The notes beneath the pieces were generated by a model. That model ran no database searches. It saw nothing but the letters and a program-made list of their open reading frames with translations, and was not told the DNA's origin. Positions 42,394-49,746 of a DNA stretch of 49,746 bases are shown in pieces. A program made the translations under genes and the position numbers. Location of the stretch: positions 1 through 49,746 of the forward strand of contig JAKFUF010000157.1 of NCBI GenBank assembly GCA_021732845.1, written 5' to 3'. The first letter of the stretch is position 1. Every line of letters begins with the position of its first letter. Source of the stretch: Planctomycetaceae bacterium (GTDB taxonomy: Bacteria; Planctomycetota; Planctomycetia; Planctomycetales; Planctomycetaceae).

Positions 42394-43278
42394 ATGCGCA
42401 CGCTCATTCGTGGACTGGCAGTTCTGGCATTGGCGGGATGGATTCAATCGCCTGCGTTCGTCCGGGCGGAGAATCCGGCGGTTGTGACGATCGAGGTCTC
42501 CATTCTCGAACTGGCCGAAAAACCAGAGCCGAGCAGTGTCGAAGCCGAGGCAGCCGAAACGTGGATCGCGAAGCTCAAAGAGATGGAGGCGGCGGGCAAA
42601 CTGGCGGGCATCACCCGCGTGAAGCTATCGACGCTTGAGGACTGCATTGCCACAGCGCAGTCTGGCGAGCGGGTGCCGACCATCTCTGGACGTCAATTTG
42701 TCGGTCGCGGAGGACCGGCGGGACAGGACCAAGGGCAGCCGATCTATACCGTGCAAAGTTATGGAACGGTGGTGACCGCCACGCCCCGCGTCGAGGAGAG
42801 CGGATCGATCCTGCTGGAACTCATGATTGAAAAGACTGGTCCGTCGTTGGGAGCTTCCGACGCCGCCAAGGCCGACCAGGCGGCACCAGTCGCGGACATC
42901 GCCCGAAATCGCGTGCTGAACATCAACCTGAAATCGACGGTTCGCATTCCCAACGGGCAAACGATCATCGCGGGAGCATCGGGCACCACGGACAACAAAG
43001 CCCCTTCGCAGACAGTGATCCTGGTCTCCGCCCGTGCCGACAAGGCCCCCGCGATCGCGCCCAAGGCGGTGACCCAACTGCAGGTGTACTACCTCAAGTA
43101 CGTGCAGGCGGGCGGCACCGTTGACGTGTTGCAGAAACTGTTCGACAACGCGCTGAAAGTGTCGGCCGACGAGCGAACAAACACCCTGATTGTTTCAGCC
43201 ACGGCGGAGCAGGCGAACACGATCGAAGCGCTGCTGAAATTTCTGGATGCCCCGAAGGAGACGGCACCAGCGCGGTGA
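42394..43278 (+). CDS. Exported secretin-like protein with inverted domain order
   Basis: Protein of 294 residues. Signal peptide MRTLIRGLAVLALAGWIQSPAFVRA. About 105-235 resembles the secretin core (TVVTATPRVEESGSILLELMIEKTG ... LKSTVRIPNGQTIIAGASG ... QTVILVSARAD). About 245-290 is a NolW/secretin N-like module (LQVYYLKYVQAGGTVDVLQKLFDN ... ADERTNTLIVSATAEQANTIEALLKFLDAP). In classical secretins the N modules come first; here the order is reversed. The protein is too short to be a full outer-membrane secretin. An in-frame GTG at 42328 is less likely than the ATG before the signal peptide. Confidence 0.8.
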   Translation: MRTLIRGLAVLALAGWIQSPAFVRAENPAVVTIEVSILELAEKPEPSSVEAEAAETWIAKLKEMEAAGKLAGITRVKLSTLEDCIATAQSGERVPTISGRQFVGRGGPAGQDQGQPIYTVQSYGTVVTATPRVEESGSILLELMIEKTGPSLGASDAAKADQAAPVADIARNRVLNINLKSTVRIPNGQTIIAGASGTTDNKAPSQTVILVSARADKAPAIAPKAVTQLQVYYLKYVQAGGTVDVLQKLFDNALKVSADERTNTLIVSATAEQANTIEALLKFLDAPKETAPAR

Positions 43279-43912
43279 GTGCCTCGGCGTTTGGTGAGTC
43301 AGCGGCTGATTACAGGAGCTGGATTTAAGCCACGGATGAAACACGGATTGAGTCAGTTGTTCGCGATGGCACACCGCGAACAGGAAACTTAAGGGTCGGA
43401 GAAAGAATAACTGTCGCATTCTTGGAACGAATTACTCTCCCGGGCGACGATGCCAAAAGATCATCCCGGAGGGATGAAAGCTCTTAGCCGGGGGTTGAGC
43501 GAAGCGACACCCCCGGTTAGGAACCAGGAAATGATCCGATCCCGGAGGGATCGCAGCATGCCTTGCGTGATTCCGGGACACCGCCAGTGGAGCCAGAGCG
43601 AATGGCTTCACGATAGGTGTTCCGGAATCTCGCAATTTGATACAGCGAGGAACGGTGCTGGCACCCCTGCCGGGGTGCATTCGTCACTCTCGCTTTTCCG
43701 GGGGTGTCGCTGCGTGTCTGTCGACACTTCGCTCAACCCCCGGCTAAGAGCTGTGATCCCTCCGGGATCATCCTTGGTGACGCTGCTCTTTCAATCAACT
43801 GCTGTTCTGTGCTCCTCAACACGCCGACATAAAACTCCCTGTTATTGATGACGCGATCCTAAATCCGTGTTGATCTGTGTTTCATCCGTGGCAACCTCGT
43901 GTATCTGTGCGG
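43279..43912. repeat. Gap with a 330-bp inverted-repeat element
   Basis: The left arm, about 43460-43516, and the right arm, about 43700-43785, are inverted copies sharing ATCCCGGAGGGAT, AGCTCTTAGCCGGGGG, TTGAGCGAAG and CGACACCCCCGG in the same order. The right copy has an extra insert between the last two words. The central part holds another copy of the GATCCCGGAGGGATCG palindrome at about 43538-43553. Open frames across it are not credible. A word related to the AATAACTGTCG repeat of the mlaF-mlaD gap lies at about 43407. The remaining sequence shows nothing. Confidence 0.7.
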
Positions 43913-45448
43913 TTACCGCAGATCCTTGACACCATGTTCCAGTTCGAACAGGTGCTTGACCTCGGCATCCGTCAGCGCGCGGTTGAAGACGGCGAGGTCA
44001 TCCATGTGGCCGACATAGGACGCTCCCAGAATCAGTTGCACCTGGGCCGGATCCCAGCCGAAGCTCAGATCCCAGTTCTCGATGGTGCCCTGCAGCTTCC
44101 CGTTCACATGCAGCCGGCCCATCTGCCGCTTGGTCTTGTCATTCACGTTCTGCAGGCTGAAGACCACGTGGGTCCACTTATCCCGTGAGAACGGTGGCTT
44201 CGCGACCTGAACCATCGGCCGCTTTTCAAACGGGATGTCGGCCCACGTGACGCCCGTGGGGTTCCAGATGTGGAACAGCGGCCGGATCGCGTACCGGAAA
44301 TAGCGGGGTGTTTCGTCCTTGGAGAATTCCAGGAAGATGTAGCCCTTCTTGGTGTCGTCCCCGACAATCTGAATCGGGTCGCAGTAGCCCGGTTCCAGGT
44401 CCTCATCGGGAGTCAGGCGCAGCCACGTCGAGACGGAGGTCGTCCAGTTTTCGGCGTTGTAGCCGACGGTCCCCGCGTCCTTGTAGGCCGGGCGGAAGTC
44501 ATTCTTTTTCGTGAAGTGCAGCGCTCCGCCGAAGCGTCCCGCATCTGGTTCAAGCCGCACTTCGTCCGTCGGGCTTGCCTTGGCAGTTCCCTTGCCCTGG
44601 GCGTAGCACGTTTTGTCCCCCTTGGCGAACTCGGCATCCAACCCCGCGTCGAACGAGGCATGCAGCGTCAGCGCCTTGGCCAGAGTGGAGTGCGTCTCCG
44701 CCTTGGCGTCGGCGAGAATCTTCTGCGATTCTTCCGGTGAAAACTCTTTCACAAAGATGTTGCGCCAGCGAATTTCGCCGCCATGCGTTTGCAGCATGAT
44801 CGGGCCTTTGGCCGGCAGCGGGTTGGCGCGGTCGGCGTAGTTTTCCATGACCGCATCAGCCACCACGACCTTGTCGTTGAGCCACACCCAGGTTCGGTCA
44901 CTCACCTGGCGGATGCGGAACTGGTTCCATTCGCCAAAGGGCCGGTCCGCCAGGACCAGCGGATCTCGTCCGGAGGTGCCCGGCGTGTTGTTGAACAGCC
45001 CGCCGGAGCCCAGGTGCGGCCGGCGCGTCGGTGCCTTGAGGTCGTAGACCTGGTTCCAGTCCCAGATCTGGACCTGGGGCAAGCCACGCAGGTAAATGCC
45101 GCTGTCGGCCTTGGGCACGGTTTTGTAGTCGATCAGCAGTTCGATGTCGCCATAGTCCGCGTCGGTGTTCGCATACGGACCGTGGCCGTCGTTGACCAGC
45201 TCGCCGTTTTCCACCTTCCAGTTCGTGGGGAACTCGGCGCGCTGCTTGGCCAGATTCGCCTCCTTCTGTTCACCCGTCAGCTTCTCGACCCCGTGCGGAT
45301 TGAGGCCATGCCAGCCGGTGAGATCCTTCCCATTGAAAATCGCCTTAAACCCCTCCGGCGGCCGTGGCTCATCGGCCTGCGTGAAAGCCACGCTCCCGAT
45401 CGAAGTGAGAACTGCCAAGAACAGTATGTGCGGAATTCGGCTTCGCAT
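43913..45448 (-). CDS. Exported DUF1080 and LamG-like protein
   Basis: Protein of 511 residues. Signal peptide MRSRIPHILFLAVLTSIGSVAFTQA. About 30-245 is a DUF1080 (3-keto-disaccharide hydrolase) domain: GFKAIFNGKDLTGWHGLNPHG, then NWKVENGELVNDGHG, DIELLIDYKTVPKADSGIYLRG and the closing KGPIMLQTHGGEIRWRNIFVKEF. The rest, from about 270, is a concanavalin/LamG fold (LTLHASFDAGLDAEFAKGD ... GRFGGALHFTKKNDF ... VGHMDDLAVFNRALTDAEVKHLFEL). Both modules bind or cut carbohydrates, and such proteins are very numerous in planctomycetes. Extracellular or periplasmic. The ATG at 45448 begins the signal peptide. Confidence 0.92.
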   Translation of the reverse strand: MRSRIPHILFLAVLTSIGSVAFTQADEPRPPEGFKAIFNGKDLTGWHGLNPHGVEKLTGEQKEANLAKQRAEFPTNWKVENGELVNDGHGPYANTDADYGDIELLIDYKTVPKADSGIYLRGLPQVQIWDWNQVYDLKAPTRRPHLGSGGLFNNTPGTSGRDPLVLADRPFGEWNQFRIRQVSDRTWVWLNDKVVVADAVMENYADRANPLPAKGPIMLQTHGGEIRWRNIFVKEFSPEESQKILADAKAETHSTLAKALTLHASFDAGLDAEFAKGDKTCYAQGKGTAKASPTDEVRLEPDAGRFGGALHFTKKNDFRPAYKDAGTVGYNAENWTTSVSTWLRLTPDEDLEPGYCDPIQIVGDDTKKGYIFLEFSKDETPRYFRYAIRPLFHIWNPTGVTWADIPFEKRPMVQVAKPPFSRDKWTHVVFSLQNVNDKTKRQMGRLHVNGKLQGTIENWDLSFGWDPAQVQLILGASYVGHMDDLAVFNRALTDAEVKHLFELEHGVKDLR

Positions 45449-45581
45449 GATTTTCCTTGAATCTGATCCTGCCAGGCTGCCGCAAGAAGCGGGCATACAG
45501 CCCGAGCGGACCCATATTCTACCCTTGCCGGGAGAGCGCGTCAGCTTTCATGGTCGCTGCCGCGCCGCAGAATGTGAGGCT

Positions 45582-48041
45582 CTAAAAGTCACCGATCACT
45601 TCCCCGCCCGCCATCGTGCTCAGGGCCTCAAACGTCTGCGGGTCAATGTCCTGGGACACAAACCGGACGGAGCCATCGCCCAGCAGCACATGGCAGCCGC
45701 CGCGGAACGGTCCACCGATGCCATCGGCCCCGTTGATGTAGGGCTTGCTGGTCAGCGCGCGAATGGACCCCTGTGCTTGAGCCCAGGGGGTGAAGTCCTT
45801 GGAGACTTCGGTCACCATGATGGTGTTGGAGGTTCCATCCGTGATCTGCGTAATCCGTGTGCTGCGGTTGTAGCCGAAGATGCCACAGGTTTTGTCGGGC
45901 TTGGTCATGGTCAACGAGTCTTTGCCCACGCCGCCCATGCCGGCGTAGCTGGTGTGGCCAAATTTCTGCTGGGGAGGCTCCACGACCTGCGGGTTGAGCA
46001 GCGTCACCAGCCGCAGTGCCGCCATCGTCGCATTGTCGCCGCTGTCCCATGCCTGGTCCTGCTTGACTCTCTCGGAGACCACGGCCTGATCAATGAACGG
46101 CAGGATCTGAGTGATCCAACTGAGTTGCTTCTCTGGTTTCAGTTTCTCATTCTCGACGGCGCCACGGGGAAACGTGTTGAACGAAGAGTGATAGTTGTGC
46201 AGCGCCAGGCCGATCTGCTTCATGTTGTTCATGGACTGGGCCCGCCGCGCGGCGATGCGGGCCTGCTGCACCGCGGGCAGGAGCAGGGCCACGCCGACGG
46301 CCGTCACCGCCACGGTTTCAGGTCCGCCCGCTCCCGTGGGCAGCGATGAACGCGAGAAACTCCGCACCCCGGTTTTGTCGACCACGGAGTAAGAGACGTT
46401 CGCGAACAGCGGCTTGACGAACGGTCCCGCATCCGGGATGTCCTTCGCGGTGAGCGGAAAGTCCGGAGGCATGGCCCGGAAGTTCGCCAGGCTCTGGTCG
46501 GCCAGCGCCAGCAAAGCCGTATAGGCCTTGGCGGTGTCCATCAATGTCAGGGAGGAAAGCTCTGCCGGAAGGCCGTTCGTGGCGTTGCCAAAGGCCGTCC
46601 TCAGATCCAGCGCCGGACCTTTCTTGTCCAGTCGTTCCAGCAGTGCCTTCTGGTCATCCTTGACCACGTTGATAAATGCCCAATCCTTGCCGATCGTGAC
46701 CCAGGCCTCGATCGGGGTTCCAGCCGGACTCCCCAGGTCCAATTTGACCACATCCCGGCCGCCCTCCTTGCTCCATTCACTGGAGACCGCTCCCGTGGAG
46801 TCTCCGACTTTATTGAGCACGGTTTCGAGCGCATCTTTGAATCTGTCCGCATCCTTCACCTGCAGGGCCACGAGCATCGACACCGAATGGTGAGTGCTGC
46901 ACGTGCAGTAGATTGGACCCAGACCTGCAAATATTTCATCGGGTTCGACACCGACAAAGATGGGAATCTGGCTGATGAAGGACTCAATGGTGTCCACCGT
47001 GACCGGCGGTCCCAGCTTGGCCAGGTTGCGGATGACTTCGATCAGTTCGCCGTACCCTTTCTTCAGGTCGAGGGATGACGCATGCACGTAGGTGGCGCCC
47101 GGCGGCAGTGGCGGAAGGTCGGCCAGTTTGAACTTTGGCTGGTCCAGAATCGTCACCAGCCCTTCGCGCGGCCCGGGGGCATTCACCTGCATCTCCGTCA
47201 CCAGCGCCCGATCCTTGAGACCGCCACGGGAAACAACCGGACCCAGACCGTTCAACCCGGTCGCGGTCAGCAGTTGGTCGACGGTGACTTCGGTGCCGGG
47301 ACCCATGGGGATCGCCAGCTTGCCGTACGTCTTCCGCAGCAGCGGCGCGTCGACCCAGCTCACGGAGGTGAGTTCAAAGTCGCCCGCCTTTTTGGCACCG
47401 GCCCAAAGGGGGTTCGTGGTGATGTTGGGCGACTTGCCACTGGCCACGGCGATCGCCGTGTCCGCCGCATCGACACCGGCCACAACCACCAGATGCCCGC
47501 CTTCGTTCCAGAAGGCCACTTCGCCGCCCGGAAGATCCGGCAGCATGTCTGCCGAAACCGTCCGCCCAGACATCTGCCGGTCTTTGAACCTGTTCGATTC
47601 GCTGTTCATCAGCTTGGCCAGGCCCGGCTTGAGGCCAGCGGCATTGTGCAGCACGAGCGTCAGCATTGGCAGCGCGGGACCATCGCCCTTGGCGTCAGGC
47701 AGGCTGATCGACAGCGACACACCGTTTTTCAAGACCGTGTCATAAATGGGGCGAATCAGTTCTCCACTATTGCCATCGCCCTGCTTGGTGGCATACGCCA
47801 GAACTTTGTCCAGTGCCTCAAGGACATGGCCTGCCTGCAGGGCTTCATAGGCCGCCGTCTTCTTCCAGGCAGCGGCATGCGTCTCGATCCCATCGACACC
47901 CACATACAACACGCTGTTCGCCGGCAGCAGCGTCTCCGGGGAGGGCGTCTTTGCCGGTTTGGTCTGAGCCACGACAATCGACAACGTCACCAGCGTGATC
48001 AGCAGGATTCCGCCGTTCCGCATCCAATGGACTGACCGCAT
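45582..48041 (-). CDS. 819-residue DUF1559 fusion protein
   Basis: Signal peptide MRNGGILLITLVTLSIVVAQT within the first 30 residues. About 35-560 is a DUF3352-like exported domain of two similar halves (LPANSVLYVGVDGIETHAAAW ... ATYVHASSLDLKKGYGELI ... VGVEPDEIFAGLGPIYCTCS). The C-terminal 230 residues are DUF1559: VALLLPAVQQARIAARRAQSMNNMKQIGLALHNYHS and CHVLLGDGSVRFVSQDIDPQTF. The pilin-like helix lies inside the protein, not at its start, so the domain cannot be a processed pseudopilin in the usual way. It starts about 210 bases after the enolase-superfamily gene on the same strand. Confidence 0.85.
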   Translation of the reverse strand: MRSVHWMRNGGILLITLVTLSIVVAQTKPAKTPSPETLLPANSVLYVGVDGIETHAAAWKKTAAYEALQAGHVLEALDKVLAYATKQGDGNSGELIRPIYDTVLKNGVSLSISLPDAKGDGPALPMLTLVLHNAAGLKPGLAKLMNSESNRFKDRQMSGRTVSADMLPDLPGGEVAFWNEGGHLVVVAGVDAADTAIAVASGKSPNITTNPLWAGAKKAGDFELTSVSWVDAPLLRKTYGKLAIPMGPGTEVTVDQLLTATGLNGLGPVVSRGGLKDRALVTEMQVNAPGPREGLVTILDQPKFKLADLPPLPPGATYVHASSLDLKKGYGELIEVIRNLAKLGPPVTVDTIESFISQIPIFVGVEPDEIFAGLGPIYCTCSTHHSVSMLVALQVKDADRFKDALETVLNKVGDSTGAVSSEWSKEGGRDVVKLDLGSPAGTPIEAWVTIGKDWAFINVVKDDQKALLERLDKKGPALDLRTAFGNATNGLPAELSSLTLMDTAKAYTALLALADQSLANFRAMPPDFPLTAKDIPDAGPFVKPLFANVSYSVVDKTGVRSFSRSSLPTGAGGPETVAVTAVGVALLLPAVQQARIAARRAQSMNNMKQIGLALHNYHSSFNTFPRGAVENEKLKPEKQLSWITQILPFIDQAVVSERVKQDQAWDSGDNATMAALRLVTLLNPQVVEPPQQKFGHTSYAGMGGVGKDSLTMTKPDKTCGIFGYNRSTRITQITDGTSNTIMVTEVSKDFTPWAQAQGSIRALTSKPYINGADGIGGPFRGGCHVLLGDGSVRFVSQDIDPQTFEALSTMAGGEVIGDF

Positions 48042-48252
48042 TCCAATACTCCCTCAAGGATCTGCGTGGCTCACCGGACCGGGGACCGGGAGAAGACATG
48101 CTGTCGGAAGTATGCGCCAAGGCGATGGCGGTGTCCACGGACTTGGAACCTGCTGCGTCCGCGGGGGTGGGGGACAAGTGATGACGGCGACAGTCACCGG
48201 ACGGCTTGCGCCGTGCCGGTAGCATGGGAAAGCAACGCGCGCCGTTCGCCGC
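48042..48252. repeat. Second copy of the dispersed GTGGCTCACCGGA repeat
   Basis: The word GTGGCTCACCGGA at 48066-48078 and the 25-base word at 48194-48218 are exact copies (the second inverted) of words at 18104-18116 and 18064-18088. No gene is supported here. Confidence 0.6.
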
Positions 48253-49470
48253 TCAATAATCGCGGACACTCCCATCCGGCAGCGTCAGCTTGGGCCAGAC
48301 GAACTTGCGTTTGGGGTCGGCGTTGACCTTTTCAAACTGGGATTCATCCACATGCACGCCCAAGCCGGGGCCTTCCGGGGCGGTCACATGGCCATCGTCC
48401 AGCACCTTGAAGGTCTTGTTGGCCACGCCCGGCGGCATCAAGTGACCGTCGAGGTACATCTCGTGGATCACCAGAAACGGAACGACGAACGCCGCCTGCA
48501 GGCTGGCCGAGACGCCCAATTCCGAACAGGTGCAGTGCGGGGCGAGCGGGACCATGTAGGCCTCCGCCAGCGTGGCGATCTTGTGCATCTGACTGATGCC
48601 GCCGGTATGCGCGCAGTCCGGCTGCAGGATGTCGATACAGCGCTCCTGCAGATAGGGGATCATTCCCCAGATCGTCCGGTCGCGTTCGCCGGTGGCCAGC
48701 GGAATCTTGATGCTTTCTTTAAGCCGTTTGAAGACCTCGATGTTCCCAGGGACCGCCGGCTCTTCCAGAAACAGGATGTCGTAGGGCTCGATCGCCGCGG
48801 CCAGTTGAATGAGCATCGCCGGTGGAATGGCGCAATGCGCGTCGAACATCACCGTGCCATCGGGACCGACGCGTTCCCGCGTCTGCTTGATGTTCTTCAC
48901 CAGTGGCTCAATGTCGCGCGGGTCTCCCGAATGCGGATGCGGCCCGCCGGTGCCCACCTTGTGAGCCTTGGCATGCGAATAGTACCGCACCTTGTCACGC
49001 ACGGGACCGCCCAGCAGACGGTAGACCGGCAGGCCCCAGGCCTTGCCGGCGATGTCCCACAGCGCCATGTCGATGGCCGAAATGACGTGCGTCATGAACG
49101 GGCCGCCGCGCATGTCGCGGTGCGAGCGGTAGAGCTTCTGCCACAGATATTCAACGCGCGTGGGGTTCTCGCCATCCAGCAGTTCGAACAGCGACTGGGC
49201 AAGAGCCACGGCGACCATCGGCTCCAGCCCGGTGACTTCGCCCCAGCCGGTGATCTGCCGGTTGGTCTCGATCTTGATGTAGGCCTTCGTGCCGACCCGA
49301 AATCCCTTCAGTGAAGTGATCTGAATGTTGGTGCCCCGGTCTTCGACATTCGCCGCCGGGTTGTCCTGGCTGTGCGACACATCCGCCAGCATCGCCAGCC
49401 CGGCGGCCATCGACCCGGCAGTCAGCAGTTTGCGGCGGGACAACGCAGCTTTCGTGTGCGGATCGGCCAT
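48253..49470 (-). CDS. Exported enolase-superfamily (mandelate racemase/muconate lactonizing) protein
   Basis: Protein of 405 residues. Tat signal SRRKLLTAGSMAAGLAML. The capping domain contains KAYIKIETNRQITGWGEVTGLEP. The barrel has the metal ligands of the superfamily: Asp in VMFDAHCAIPPA, Glu in ILFLEEPAVPGN and Glu in LATGERDRTIWG, followed by ILQPDCAHTGGISQMHKIA and VPLAPHCTCSELG. The DAHCA and PHCT segments place it near the galactonate/mannonate dehydratase-like group (sugar acid dehydratases), but the exact substrate is not readable. An AGGA box lies about six bases upstream of the ATG at 49470; an in-frame start at 49557 would hide the Tat signal. Confidence 0.9.
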   Translation of the reverse strand: MADPHTKAALSRRKLLTAGSMAAGLAMLADVSHSQDNPAANVEDRGTNIQITSLKGFRVGTKAYIKIETNRQITGWGEVTGLEPMVAVALAQSLFELLDGENPTRVEYLWQKLYRSHRDMRGGPFMTHVISAIDMALWDIAGKAWGLPVYRLLGGPVRDKVRYYSHAKAHKVGTGGPHPHSGDPRDIEPLVKNIKQTRERVGPDGTVMFDAHCAIPPAMLIQLAAAIEPYDILFLEEPAVPGNIEVFKRLKESIKIPLATGERDRTIWGMIPYLQERCIDILQPDCAHTGGISQMHKIATLAEAYMVPLAPHCTCSELGVSASLQAAFVVPFLVIHEMYLDGHLMPPGVANKTFKVLDDGHVTAPEGPGLGVHVDESQFEKVNADPKRKFVWPKLTLPDGSVRDY

Positions 49471-49619
49471 GGTCAATCCTTCGAGCAGAAGTTGAACGAG
49501 GTAATAGCGTCGGAATGACGGATGGGGCTGGGGCGACCACCTCGCTGTTACAGACAACTCCGCAGCAAGGCGGAACGAATGCCGAGTTCGACGGCACCTA
49601 CCCGCAGGGCGACGGTGCG

Positions 49620-49746
49620 GATAGGGGTAGGGAGGGCCGATTGGTTTCGGCTCCCCCCTCCCTCCGAACCGGACTGGCGGATTTCCCGCATCCGGCTCTC
49701 CAGTTGATGGTCTTACCTGGGACAGGGTTGAAGTGCGAGTTTGTGG
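49620..49746 (-). mobile_element. Possible group II intron fragment at the window edge
   Basis: Read on the minus strand, 49697-49666 gives GAGCCGGATGCGGGAAATC, then CGCCAGTCCGGTTCGG. This folds into a two-part stem (CCGGA with TCCGG, GCGG with CCGC) around a GAAA-type loop, followed by GGAGGGAGGGGGGAG and CCCTACCCCTATCC. I recall this signature next to reverse-transcriptase genes of bacterial group II introns. The reverse transcriptase would lie beyond the end of the window. From memory only, so uncertain. Confidence 0.4.

Noticed and set aside
43450-43848. A 132-residue open frame on the plus strand
   Set aside because: It runs through the inverted-repeat element and its sequence is just the translated GGAGGGAT palindromes.

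Overview
The window reads as chromosomal DNA of a planctomycete (Planctomycetota). The evidence is the gene content: two DUF1559 (prepilin-like) proteins, a Ser/Thr kinase with a planctomycete-style N-terminal extension, a DUF1080 protein, a Tat-exported Gfo/Idh/MocA oxidoreductase, a Tat-exported enolase-superfamily protein, a giant polytopic membrane protein and a Cys-rich CCAP-repeat secreted protein. The composition is GC-rich, genes are mostly singletons or very short operons, and gaps are full of palindromic dispersed repeats. No rRNA, tRNA or CRISPR array is visible.

Layout: 1-7.4 kb holds the Cys-rich secreted protein (-), a SEC-C/TPR protein, a zinc-ribbon DUF1559 protein, a membrane Ser/Thr kinase (+), and an overlapping two-gene module (-) whose second gene carries a one-base frameshift. 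7.6-15 kb is a minus-strand run: a small protein with its own terminator, NAD kinase, a secreted Trp/Cys-rich protein, an OsmC protein, a TlpA-like protein lacking the resolving Cys, an Rpn/YhgA-type nuclease directly behind ilvE, and a ROK kinase. 15-16.6 kb holds hpt and two small membrane proteins (+). 16.7-22 kb holds a Gfo/Idh/MocA oxidoreductase (-) and the lipid-transport genes mlaE-mlaF-mlaD (+), with mlaD separated from mlaEF by a palindromic element.

22.3-25 kb is the most unusual part. A degenerate receiver-like gene runs into seven tandem 135-136 bp units. Each unit carries two inverted REP hairpins preceded by GTAG or GGAG. The array ends at the stop codon of a convergent REP-associated tyrosine transposase (RAYT) gene. 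This looks like a RAYT/REPIN system caught as a tandem array.

25-49.7 kb holds a second Gfo/Idh/MocA protein and PcrA helicase (-), a 120-aa membrane protein and the 2115-aa membrane protein (+), three small unknown genes (-), divergent purL/purE, a cyclic-phosphate-type receiver (cREC) gene with a duplicated start region followed by an orphan addiction-module-type gene, a secretin-like protein with inverted domain order, then DUF1080, an 819-aa DUF1559 fusion and an enolase-superfamily protein (-). A sequence resembling part of a group II intron lies at the right edge.

An 8-base word, TGAGCCAC, usually followed by a purine, occurs about 22 times by eye on both strands, roughly ten times chance expectation. 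It deserves a genome-wide count. All family assignments come from motif recognition in the translated sequence; no database search was run.
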